From the NCBI GenBank assembly GCA_038501625.1, contig JAZAYU010000013.1:1860001-1924000 (forward strand): a stretch of DNA of 64,000 nt. Direction: 5' to 3'. Source of the stretch: Corbicula japonica. Taxonomy: Eukaryota; Mollusca; Bivalvia; Venerida; Cyrenidae. The notes below the pieces were generated by a model. That model was not told where the DNA came from. It did no database searches and saw nothing but the letters and a program-made list of their open reading frames with translations. Positions 1 through 12,500 of the stretch are shown here, one piece after another; the first letter of the stretch is position 1; each line of letters opens with the position of its first letter. The position numbers and the translations under genes are program-made.

Positions 1-566
1 TATTCTCACAATTTATTTGATCTGAAACTAACGAAAATAATTGCCAAGTTATGTTCCAGTAATTAGATTTTTGACACATTTTAATCTTAAGTGTAACTTG
101 ACCTTTGAGGGGGCATGTTTGTTGGACACAACACCCAGCCTTATTAAGATGAATACTGGTGAAAAGTCTGGTAAAAATTCTTTGAGCAGTTGCTAAGACA
201 TGCACTGGAAACCAGATGTGAAATTGATGGACAGACAAGGCAATTGCTATATGTACCTTACCTTCAAGAATTGGGAACATAAAAATCATTCTATGTCAAA
301 ATTACTTTTATGTGTGCGAAACAGTAACATCCAGTACCTTGGTTAGTCAAGCAAAGTTTATAGTCAAGTCGAAGAATACTGACCAAAGTGTCAACAATTG
401 CTAGTCCTAAAATCTTTGCCCAAAATTGAATATAACCCATTAATAGCAGTCACCTATTTGCACCCATTTCTTGTGTCAACATACAACTACAAAAGTCAAT
501 CAAGTCTTAACAATTAAGTAACTTGTTATTTAATGTAATTTAACACATGCAATAAACAGGCACAAC
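1..566. other. SMG9 intron sequence at window edge
   Basis: The intron downstream of the exon at 678-567. AT-rich, with no exon, repeat boundary or RNA gene that I recognise. The next SMG9 exon is not visible here. Confidence 0.6.
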
Positions 567-3500
567 CTGACAGTCAAGAAGGATAACTCTCTGTGAAGTA
601 ACAAAGATGTCTATGCCATTTGTCATGTGCCCACATTCCTCTCTCACTTCTCTTGACTGAGGAGGGAACACAAAGTTCCTGAAAATATAATGCTCAATGT
701 AAACTAAGTACTTCTTTCATTTAACCCTTTCCTCCATATTTAACCCTGAATGGCATTGCTGAACAGTGTAGATCCAGATTAGCCGGCATATCCTTGCCAT
801 ATGATCAGGATTTGCACTGCTCTCCCTTTGATTTATTAGGTTATTTCTGACCAAAAAGCTAACAGTGTAAATCCTAACCAGACACCACAGATGTGACAGC
901 TGAGGCCTAAAAAAATAGGTTTGTTTCTGGTTACCCGACCGACCGTCTCTAAATAGCGCCGACCGTAACTTTTTTTCAGCCCTCCCAAAAAAATTGTATG
1001 AAAAGCCGACCGGGATTTTGACCGACGAAAAATTCTGTTATTTTCGGACACAATGTCCGGTGCAAAATAATAGCCAGCACCGTTTCATTTTTGGAAAATT
1101 TACTTTCACTTTCTTCTCCGGCGTGATTTTTGTCCATGTAACATATGTAAACCCCGTTGCGTGTGCTTTCGGGTCAACGTTGCTAATTCCATGATTGAAT
1201 TCACCGAGGTAAACAATCATGGATGTCAACGTTCGGCGAGCCAGTAAAAATATTCTTTTTGATCCACCGACGACTTCATTGTAGAATTAAGGAAGCAAAT
1301 AGATTAAGATTTCTGTTTGAAGTGCATACGTGATACGGCGTAAATGCAGAATTGTTTAATAATGGCTTTATGAGTGAACAATTATGTACTGATATCTGTA
1401 TTGTAAAACAAGAGGGCCCTTAGGGCCCTGGGTTGCTCACCTGAGAACAAAAGTACTCTCAGTTTTACCCCAGAGCCAACATTTAATTAATTCTGGTAAA
1501 GGGTCTCTTCACAATACTCAACAGGAAATATCCGAGGCCAGTCATAATCGCATTAGTTTCAGAGAAAAACGATTATTTATGTAAACTAAGAGAACCCCAG
1601 GGCATGGCCAATTTTGGCCCAGGGGACATAATTTGAACAAACTTGGTAGAAATCCACTAGACAATGCTACATACCAAATATCTAAGCTTAAGGTATGATG
1701 TATGCAGTAAAAAGATTTTTAAAAATTGCCTTTTTTACAAATTGAGAGCCCCCAGGGCGGGGCAAATATTGACCCCAGGGCCAACATTTAAACAATGTTG
1801 TTTAAGGGGTCTCTACACAATACTCAGCACCAAATATCTAAGATCTAGTCCTATTAGTTTTGGAGAAAAAATGATTTTCATGTTTTTCCTATATATTTAT
1901 ATGTAAACCATGAGAACACTAGGGCGTAGCGGATTTTGGCCCAGGGGACATAATGTGAACACATTTAGTAGACATCCATTAGACAATGCTACTTACCAAA
2001 TATCTAAGCTGTATGCATTGTGGTTTGTGAGAAGAAGATTTTTAAAGATTTCCTTTATAAGTCTATGTAAAATGAAGTGACCCCTGGGGCGGGGCCAATT
2101 TTGACCCAAGGGAAATAATTTGAATAACCTTTGTAGAGTTCCACAAGAGGGTGCTAAATGCCAAATATCTAAGCTCTAGGCCTTGTGGTTTCAGACAAGA
2201 AGATTTTTAAAGTTTTTCCTATATGTCTTTGTAAAATGAAGTGATCCCTGGGGCGGGGCCAATTTTGACCCCAGGGAAATAATTTGAACAATCTTTGTAG
2301 AGTTCCACTAGAGTGTGCTAAATGCCAAATATCTAAGCTCTAGGCCTTGTGGTTTCAGACAAGAAGATTTTTTAAAGTTTTTCCTATATAAATCTATGTA
2401 AAATGAAGTGACCCCTGGGGCGGGGCCAATTTTGACCCCAGGGAAATAATTTGAACAATCTTTGTAGAGTTCCACTAGAGGGTGCTAAATGCCAAATACC
2501 TAAACTCTAGACCTTGTGGTTTCAGACAAGAAGATTTTTAAAGTTTTTCCAATGTAAGTCTTTGTAAAATGAAGTGACCCCTGGGGTTGGGCCTATTTTG
2601 ACCCCAGGGAAATAATTTGAACAATCTTTGTAGAGTTCCACTAGAGTGTGCTAAATGCCAAATATCTAAGCTCTAGGCCTTGTGGTTTCAGACAAGAAGA
2701 TTTTTAAAGTTTTTCGTATATAAGTCTATGTAAAATGAAGTGACCCCTGGGGCGGGGCCAATTTTGACCCCAGGGAAATAATTTGAACAATCTTTGTAGA
2801 GTTCCACTAGAGGGTGCTAAATGCCAAATATCTAAGCTCTAGGCCTTGTGGTTTCAGACAAGAAGATTTTTAAAGTTTTTCCTATATAAGTCTATGTAAA
2901 ATGAAGTGACCCCTGGGGCGGGGCCAATTTTGACCCCTGGGAAATAATTTGAACAATCTTTGTAGAGTTCCACTAGAGGGTGCTAAATGCCAAATATCTA
3001 AGCTCTAGGCCTTGTGGTTTCAGACAAGAAGATTTTTAAAGTTTTTCCTATACAAGTCTATGTTAAATGAAGTGACCCCTGGGGCGGGGCCAATTTTGAC
3101 CCCTGGGAAATAATTTGAACAATCTTTGTAGAGTTCCACTAGAGGGTGCTAAATGCCAAATATCTAAGCTCTAAGCCTTGTGGTTTCAGAGAAGAAGATT
3201 TTTAAAGTTTTTCCTTTAGGTTGCCATGGCAACCAGAGTTCTGCTTGGAATTCCATTTTTTTATTTCTGTGCAGTTTCATCAAAATTGGCCAAGCCGTTT
3301 CAGAGAAGAAGTCGATTGAAGCAATTGTTGACGATGCACGACGGACGACGGACATCAGGCGGTCACAAAAGCTCACCTTGTCACTTCGTGACAGGTGAGC
3401 TAATGAGTGAAAGAAACAGCACTGATCAAATTATTAACCCTGCTTTGGTGGTAGTGATAGAACTTTTACCATCTTTGACGGGATATGTATATATTTGATT

Positions 3501-6500
3501 ATGTGTTAATTGCAACAATATCACGAATACAGCTAAAAACGACTTAATACGAGTTGAAAGTGAGGCAACAATATCCACGCATCAAACCACATTACGGCAT
3601 TACACATCTAATTGTAATTAAAAGAATAATTATTTATATTACATGTTAAGCAAAACAATTCAACTTTAAGTTGAAACACTGGTTTATTAGTTTCAATGGA
3701 ATTAAAGTATAAAATGCAGTGAGTTTTCCCTTTTCTACACTTCAATACCTTAAAAGATACCTCTAAAAAAGATAGATACATTTCCGGGCAAATAAACTGT
3801 AACCTGTCACCTCTTTCAAACAGCATATTCAATCGGGCGTTAAAAATCTGTTACAAATACACAGGAACCTAGGCCTATCCGTTATCGAGACGTTATTGGT
3901 ACATGTACTTACAATAATCCACGTTCAAATTCCATTGTCTCTTTTAAATTATCACATAATCCGCACAATTCAAAAACAAACAAAAAGAAATTTTCTCAAA
4001 AATGTTTTAAAAATACTCGTAGGTTAATGTACATTTCTTTGATCCGCCTTCCCTGTTAATTTCATACAGAGACTGAATTTGACTGACAGTCAGTATGGAG
4101 GTAAACATTGATACCAACCGTCAATGAAATGCAACTTCAAAGGAAATTGTCGGCTCATATCAAGACTGTGTTGTTTTATCAGCTCTGCTTTGAAATCGTT
4201 TGATCTACAAGAAGTGTGTACGTGACATTTGTCATTTTTAGCTGAGTTAAATTGGTTGATGATGCAGTAATACTGAAATATGATACTTGAGATAAAATTG
4301 GGATGTAATTTATTATGGAATATGTTCGCATTGGTTAGTGTTTTAATCAAAGACCTATATAGGTAATATATAGGTCTTTGTTTTAATACTTATTTTACAT
4401 TCACGTTGTAAATTTCGCGGTGACATAATATAATTTGAAACTTTGATTTTGTAGCAGTACATGACAGAAGGGTCTGTTAATCAATTAATAAACATATAAA
4501 TGATGCATATTTATCACGAGTATTGTCCAGAACACGATCTACCTGACCTCCCTTGTCAACAAATATATGCAGATTTAATGATGTATACAATTACCGGCGA
4601 ATCGAACACTCCGGCCAATAGAATATTTTTAGCTGACAATTTGTGTATTGATTTCCCGGAGTCTACTGTACAAATTGAACAATTTTAATCTTTGATATAC
4701 TTACTAACACACAAGATGGTATATACTTGGACTTTGGTTCCTTCCCCTTAAAAAAAAAAAAAAAAAAAGAAAGCCGACCTACCATCCCATTGTTTTTTCA
4801 AGGATGTAACCAGAAACAAACCTAATTTTTTTTTAGGCCTGATCTGGATCTACACTGGTCACACACATGTAAAATGGCATATATATGGAGTAAAGGGTTT
4901 TGATCAATACACTGTTGCACTGGTTGACAATTATATATAGATATGAAAATTAGGAGACAAAAATCTTTCAAGGCCTGAAATACAAACAATTTTTAAGTGC
5001 TAATGTGCTAACCAGATGAATCTTGCAGAGTTGATACTTCAACAAGAGCCATGTTACACATGGTTAATCCCCCCACCAGAAATAAGTTACCTGAAGGTTG
5101 TACTTTCACATAATTTACGAAGAAAACCCCTAAAAAATAGGCAAGGTAGAGTAATTGTTCTTACATACTGCATTACCTACCTATGTGCTCTGTCAGTGTA
5201 TGAAGTTTGAATAAAATCCCTCTAGTAGTTTTGGAGTTATGCTATGGACAAAATTTATGAAATAAAACTGATAAAGGGGAATAGCTCTAAAAAAGAGGCA
5301 AGGTAGAGTTATTGGACTTGCACACTGCACTACCTACCAATGTGCTATGTCAGTATATGAAATTTGAATAAAATCCCTCAAGTAGTTTTGGAGTTATGCT
5401 CCGGACAAAATGTATCAAGTAATTCTGATAAAGGGGAATAACTCTAAAAATAGGCAAGGTAGAGGTATTGTTCTTGCACACTGCACTACAGTACAAGCAG
5501 CGCGGATTTATTTTTTTCCGCTCATCCCCGCGATTTTTTTCGTCGCGGACTGAGTAATTTTCGTCCCCCGCAATACGCGGACTTCCACTCGTCACCGTGA
5601 TCGTGTAAATTCATCACGGTGATAAGCGGATGCCTCTAGGCAATCATTTACCGCCGCGATGTCGAAGAGGATCCGCCGAGGTAAATCGCGCGAACGTGGT
5701 TGCATTTTTACGAACGACAAAGTAAAACAATTATTATTTAATGAACGCTAACATATTCCATGATTTAAAATATATCCTAATCTTTAATTTATCGCTTTTA
5801 TCAGATTTCAGTAATTATTGCATCACACAAGCTAAAAATGACACGCGCACACTACCAGGTAGATCAAACGTTTTTATAGTAAAGCCGAAATAAACACGGA
5901 TGGTTGTTTCGAGCCGACGTCGTCTTTTGAAGTCAAACGTTTTAGATCAAACGTTTTTATAGCAAAGCCGAAATAAACACGGATGGATGTTTTGAGCCAA
6001 CGACGTCTTTTGAAGTCGCGTTGTTCGGCGGTATCGATTTTTTTGCCTCCATACCAAATACACAGCATGGTCATGTTTTTTGTAAGGGATACATGCGGTT
6101 TTTATAAGTTAACGGCTGTTTTTCAAATTATGCGGTTTATATATGTAATAATTAAAGATAAATGGAATAAAATGCGGATTTCGTAAGAACCGACACAACC
6201 ATCAAGGTAATTATTTTAACTTATTTAAATCATGCAAACTGGCTTTTACCAGTGTTTTACGTTTAATGGAAAAAGTGGGGTCCACAAGTCGATTGCGTTT
6301 TATTTAATTACACGTTATATCAGATTGAGTACTTCAAGAACAAGAGCTGTCAGAGGAGACAGCATGCTCGACTATTCGAATCATTTGAAACAAATGCAAT
6401 TTGAAGATTAAAACAATAACAACTATGGCCATACATTCATGTGCAATCAGGAAAAATATTAACAAGTGAATGGTACGGGAGAAATTCTTTTCAAATAACA

Positions 6501-9500
6501 GAAATAATTCCTAAATGTACCATAAATATTAAACTGAATAGGACTATGAAATATTTCTGAATTTGTGAGAAAACTTGTTAGTAATTTTTTATTAGAGACA
6601 TTTACTTTTAGTCAAATATCAATCACTTCAGTAATGTTACAGAAAAAGAACTGAAATGAAAATATAATGGTAGTTTGAAGTTGACACCTTAAGTATTTGC
6701 AAAGTTATCGATGAAGTGCACTAAGTGAAAATATAAGTGAAACTAGAAATGTGTCCATAGGACACGGATGCCACGCTATGCATCATTTTCAGACACTCAA
6801 GTGCAATGATGGGAATAATACGCGATACACTGCCCTTTCATGGTGAACATTTGTGTCAAGTTTTTTTGAAATCCCTCCATTTATAATGAAGTTACAGCCT
6901 GGACAAGAAAATTCTATTTTTAGTAACAGTGACCATGACCTTGGACCTTCAGGCTTGGGTATTGTGCGGACACACTGCCTTTTCATGAACATTTGTGCAA
7001 AGTTATTTTAAAATCCCTCCATTTATAACAAAGTAACAGCCAGGACAAGATAATTCTATTTTTAGTAACAGTGACCTTGACCTTTGACCTACAGGCATGG
7101 GCATGGTACGTGACACACCGCCCTGTCATGGTGAACATTTGTGTCAAGTTATTTTGAAATCCTTCCATTCATAACAAAGTTACAGCCTGGACAAGAAAAT
7201 TCTATTTTTAGTAACAGTGACTTTGACCTTGGATCTACAGGCATGGGTATTGTGCGGACACACCGCCTTGTCATGGTGAACATTTGTGCCAAGATATTTT
7301 GAAATGCCTCCATTCATAACAAAGTAACAGCCTAGACAAGAAAATTCTATTTTTAGTAACAGTGACCTTGACCATTGACCTACAGGCTTGGGCATGTACG
7401 TGACACACCGTCTTGATATGGTGAACAATTACACCAAGTTATTTAAAAACCCAATAAGAAATAACAAAGTTACAGAGCGGACACGATTTTGCAAGAAAAT
7501 TCTATTTTTAGTAACAGTGACCTTGACCTTGGACCTACAGGCATGGGTATTGTACGCGACACACCGCCTTGTCATGGTGAACATTTGTGCCAAGTTATTT
7601 TGAAATCCGTCCATTCATAATGAAGTTAAGGGCCGACTGTATATTTTGCTTAACACAAAATGTAAGCAAAAAAGGGGCATAATTTGAAAAATATTGGAAG
7701 AAGGGTTATGGGTCTTGTTGGTTATGATGTAGATTTTGATGGTGAAAATATATTTCAAGTTTCAAGGCAATATCTCAAGTAGTTTTAAAGTTAGGGGCAA
7801 AATGCATTTTTTGCTTAACACAAAATATAAGAAAAAAGGGGCATAACTTGAAATTTATTGACAGCAGAGTTATGGGTCTTGTTGGTAATGATGTAGAATT
7901 TGATGGTGAATATATATTCCAAGTTTCAAGTTGATATCTCAAGTAGTTTATAAGTTATGGACCAAAGTGCATATTTTCCTTAACGCAAAATTTAAGTGAA
8001 AAAGGGGCATAACTTGAAAAATATTTGTAGCAGAGTTATGGGTGTTGTTGGTAATGATGTAGAATTTGATGGTGAATATATATTCCAAGTTTCAAGTTGA
8101 TATCATAAGTAGTTTTCAAGTAATGGACCAAAGTGCATATTTTGTTTAACGGACGCCGACGCCGACACCGGGGCGAGTAGGATAGCTCCCCTATTCTTCG
8201 AATAGTCGAGCTAAAAACGTGTATCGTTAAAATCACAGCGACCGTAATGTGTGAAAAACTCTGAAAGCCAGATGACATGTTTAAGATTCCCTTGGTAAAA
8301 TCAGTGTCACCCTTAATTGGCAGCTTGGTCTCACCTGCCAAAGAGGGTATGTCACTTGACTAAGGTGTGAAAACTGAAAGCATGATGCCATGTTTGAGAT
8401 TCTTATGGAATGTTTGACAAGATATTGAGATGACACGGTCGACTCAAATTTTATTTAAAACTCGCACACTTTGGTCAGAGGTCATTCCCGCGTACACATG
8501 TAATTTCATGTAAATAAGAAATTTCAATAAATCGGTGCATGAATGTGCGTCCGCGTTGGTTCGCAGAACATCACCGGGAATCCCCTGCGATGTCGCACTG
8601 ATAAATTTTTATTACCCCCTGCAAAGCTGTGTCCGCGCCGATACGCGGACAAAATGATAATCCTGGTGGAATCGCGATGACCTCCAAGAGCTTGGCCGCG
8701 GTGATTTTCCCCCCAAACGAAATACCGTCCGCGGTGGTAGCGCGGAATCTGTTGAATCCACGCTGTGTGTACTGTAGCTACCAATGTGCTCTGTTAGTGT
8801 ATGAAGTTTGACTAAAATCCCTCTAGTAGTTTTGGAGTTATGCTCCGGACAAAAATTTATCAAGTAAATCTGATCAAGGCTGTGAACACCAAATTTCAAT
8901 ATCAGCTGAAAATTGCGGCAGAGGGTCCATAGCCTACAGTGTGCATGACCAGCTAGCGAAATCTTGTCAAAAAAGTCACCAATTCAAACATGGTCTCGAC
9001 CTGTTCCTTGACTTATTGAAACACTACAGTCAAGCCACGCGACCTTCCACTTGTTAGCATCACTACTGTCAATTTCTTTTATTTTCTGAGCGTCTTTATT
9101 GCTCAATTTAGGCAACATCTTCAACTTTTTCCCCAATTCCACCTTCAAACAGCTGTAACAATTTGAACAACTCCCACTACTGTAAACTGTAATTTGATTG
9201 GTTCTGCAGACAAAGCCATTTCTACAACACTATGAATCGATAAACGACAGGTAACATTCGTACGTAGATAACGATAAAATCCATCGGGTTCAGTATAAAA
9301 GTAAACGAATACGTATGCATGAAATCGGAAATCACATTGAACCAGTAAAAGTGGTATACCGCCCCCCCTCCCCCACAAAATTTTTCCTCGAATTTACATC
9401 AATCTCAAAATTGGTCCTGCGGGACCAAAAATCGCGGAAATCCGCCAATCCGCAGAAAATTCACAGCCCTGTCTGATAAAAAGGAATAACTCTAAAAATA

Positions 9501-12500
9501 GGCAAGGTAGAGTTATTGAACTTGACACTGCACTACCTACCAATGTGCTCTGTCAGTGTATGAAGTTTGAATAAAATCCTTCTAGTAGTTTTGGAGTTAT
9601 GCTCTGGAAAAAAAATTATCAAGTAAATGTGATAAAGGGGAAAAACTCTAACAAAAGGCAAGGTAGAGTTATTGCACTTGCACTCTGCACTACCTACCAT
9701 TGTGCTCTGTTAGTGTATGAAGTTTGAATAAAATCCCTCCAGTAGTTTTGTAGTTATGCTCCGAACAAAATTTATCAAGTAAATATGATAAAGGGGAATA
9801 ACTCTAAAAATAGGCAAGGTAGAGTTATTGTTCTTGCACACTGCACTACCTACCAATGTGCTCTGTCAGTGTATGAAGTTTGAATAAAATCCTTCTAGTA
9901 GTTTTGGAGTTATGCTCTGGAAAAAAAATTATCAAGTAAATGTGATAAAGGGGAAAAACTCTAACAAAAGGCAAGGTAGAGTTATTGCACTTGCACTCTG
10001 CACTACCTACCATTGTGCTCTGTTAGTGTATGAAGTTTGAATAAAATCCCTCCAGTAGTATTGTAGTTATGCTCCGAACAAAATTTATCAAGTAAATATG
10101 ATAAAGGGGAATAACTCTAAAAATAGGCAAGGTAGAGTTATTGTTCTTGCACACTGCACTACCTACCAATGTGCTCTGTCAATGTATGAAGTTTGAATAA
10201 AATCCCTCAAGTAGTTTTGGAGTTATTCTCTGGACAAAATTTATCAAGTAAATATGATAAAGGGGAATAACCCTAAAAGTAGGCAAAGTAGTTATTGTTC
10301 TTGCACACTGCACTACCTATCAATGTGCTCTGTCGGTGTATGAAGTTTGAATAAAATCCCTCTTGTAGTTTTGGACTTATGCTCCGGACAAAATTGTTTC
10401 GGACGGACGGACGAAGGGCATTTCTTATATCCCCCTCGCCATTGGCGGGGGGGGGGGGGGGGGGGGGGGGGGGGGATAAAAATAAATTTGCATCTGATGC
10501 AGTGGCATATGGCCCTGTGATTATAAAACTTTAATCATTAACTCAATTTGAGCAACAAACATGTGATGGCTTCTTTTCTTTTCATGATATAAAATAAAAC
10601 ATTTTAAACTAATAATATGACAAAATTAATCTCAATAACAACTGTAGAATAGACAATTATTTCTTATTTTGAAGCTTTTTATTTTCTAAACATTATAAGT
10701 TTGTGCACAGAATCGATTCAGGCACAGGATCTCCTGTAATTCAACTTGAGCATTGATATTTCAAAACTCTAAATTTAAATACTTAGTCTAGGTAATATAC
10801 CACGAAGAATATGTGTACATGTGTACCTATGAGGGTCTAGTTCTGTGTTTCCTGCCAGCAGAGATAGAATTGTAGACTTTCCAGTGCCTTGTAAGCCTAT
10901 CACACCCACAACTAAAAAATCTGTCTGCTCCAACAGCATCTATAACAAGACAAGATAACATGTCATTATCAAAATAAAGACGGGATGAAGATATGCAAGA
11001 AGAGGTGATAAAGATATGCAATAAGAGGTAATGAAGATATGCAAGAAGAGGTGATGAAGATATGCAAGAAGAGGTGATGAAGATATGCAAGAAGAGGTGA
11101 TGAAGATATGCAAGAGGTGATGAAGATATGCAAGAAGAGGTGATGAAGATATGCAAGAAGAGGTGATGAAGATATGCAAGAAAAGGTGATGAAGATATGC
11201 AAGAAGAGGTGATGAAGATATGCAAGAAGTGGTGATGAAGATATGCAAGATTTTTATCTTCAAGATATTTCAATGTTAAACAAACGTGTCTGAATTCAAA
11301 CACAACAACTGTGATATTTTACAATATCTCTTATTTCATGATTTATACTTTCATACAACAGTAAACAAGAGCTGTCAGAGGAGACAGCATGCTCGACTAT
11401 TCAAATCATTTGAAACAAATGCAATTTGAAGATTAAAACAATAACAACTATGGCCATACATTCATGTGCAATCAGGAAAAATATTAACAAGTGAATGGTA
11501 CGGGAGAAATTCTTTTCAAATAACAGAAATAATTCCTAAATGTACCATAAATATTAAACTGAATAGGGGAATAACTATGAAATATTTCTGAATTTGTTAG
11601 AAAACTTGTTAGTAATTTTTTATTAGAGACATTTACTTTTAGTCAAATATCAATCACTTCAGTAATGTTACAGAAAAAGAACTGAAATGAAAATATAATG
11701 GTAGTTTGACGTTGATACCTTAAGTATTTGCAAAGTTATCGATGAAGTGCACTTAAGTGAAAATATAAGTGAAACTAGAAATGTGTCCATAGGACACGGA
11801 TGCCCCGCTATGCATCATTTTCAGACACTCAAGTGCAATGATGGGAATAATACGCGATACACTGCCCTTTCATGGTGAACATTTGTGTCAAATTTTTTTG
11901 AAATCCCTCCATTTATAATGAAGTTACAGCCTGGACAAGAAAATTCTATTATTAGTAACAGTGACCTTGACCTTGGACCTTCAGGCTTGGGTATTGTGCG
12001 GACACACACTGCCTTTTCATGAACATTTGTGCAAAGTTATTTTGAAATCCCTCCATTTATAACAAAGTAACAGCCAGGACAAGATAATTCTATTTTTAGT
12101 AACAGTGACCTTGACCTTTGACCTACAGGCATGGGCATGGTACGTGACACACCGCCCTGTCATGGTGAACATTTGTGTCAAGTTATTTTGAAATCCTTCC
12201 ATTCATAACAAAGTTACAGCCTGGACAAGAAAATTCTATTTTTAGTAACAGTGACCTTGACCTTGGATCTACAGGCATGGGTATTGTGCGGACACACCGC
12301 CTTGTCATGGTGAACATTTCTGCCAAGATATTTTGAAATCCCTCCATTCATAACAAAGTAACAGCCTAGACAAGAAAATTCTATTTTTAGTAACAGTGAC
12401 CTTGACCATTGACCTACAGGCTTGGGCATGTACGTGACACACGGTCTTGATATGGTGAACAATTATACCAAGTTATTTAAAAACCCAATAAGAAATAACA

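Larger units (their letters stand above)
904..4839. mobile_element. TGA-flanked DNA transposon-like element, GGCC ends (Harbinger-like)
   Basis: Termini are GGCCTAAAAAAATAGG...CCTAATTTTTTTTTAGGCC, and the inverted repeat continues through TTTGTTTCTGGTTAC for about 35 bp. Flanks are TGA at 901-903 and 4840-4842; removing the element restores GCTGATCTGGATC, exactly as in the piggyBac-like relative at 29.2 kb. Three-base target duplications and GG-starting ends suggest PIF/Harbinger, but no transposase is present, so the superfamily is inference. It contains tandem-core element A (1411-3402). Its right part (about 4105-4335) is homologous to the interior of two other elements. Confidence 0.75.
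725..4897. mobile_element. piggyBac-like MITE carrying a nested insertion
   Basis: The left end reads TTAA|CCCTTTCCTCCATAT and the right end ATATATGGAGTAAAGGG, giving inverted termini of about 16 bp. A short intact relative at 29068-29311 has the same ends and a clean TTAA on both sides, as in the piggyBac superfamily. The interior phrases (AGTGTAGATCCAGAT, GATCTGGATCTACACTG) match that relative. The unit is split by the 904-4839 element. The right-hand TTAA has decayed to TTTT. It lies in SMG9 intron 5. Confidence 0.7.
5041..10482. mobile_element. Tandem-core element, family B, split by two insertions
   Basis: The left end is AACAAGAG then the hairpin CCATGT-TAC-ACATGG, then TTAATCCCCCCACC. 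The right end is CCCCCTCGCC-ATT-GGCGGGGG running into 29 G and ATAAAAA, which pairs with the left C-run. Monomers of about 150-160 bp carry AGGCAAGGTAGAGTTATTG, ACTGCACTACCTACC and AGTAGTTTTGGAGTTATG. A GGACGGACGGACGAAGG stretch precedes the right end. The array is interrupted by a TA-flanked element (5489-8774) and a hAT-like element (8875-9471); monomer sequence resumes on the far side of each. Confidence 0.7.

Noticed and set aside
1600..3200. Regularly spaced direct repeats considered as a CRISPR-like array
   Set aside because: The whole monomer is repeated, with no variable spacers, and the genome is animal.
6789..7614. Repeated short frames with similar peptides (also at 11821-12637)
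   Set aside because: They are translations of tandem monomers in family C elements, with stops in most units and no coding signal.
8524..8899. Overlapping 86- and 95-codon frames in CG-rich DNA
   Set aside because: They lie in the subterminal part of a TA-flanked transposon-like element and do not resemble a transposase.
10827..11303. Overlapping Ser/Ile/Leu-rich frames of 77-158 codons
   Set aside because: Three frames are open at once across a 23-bp minisatellite; the real coding part is only the SMG9 exon at 10827-10939.
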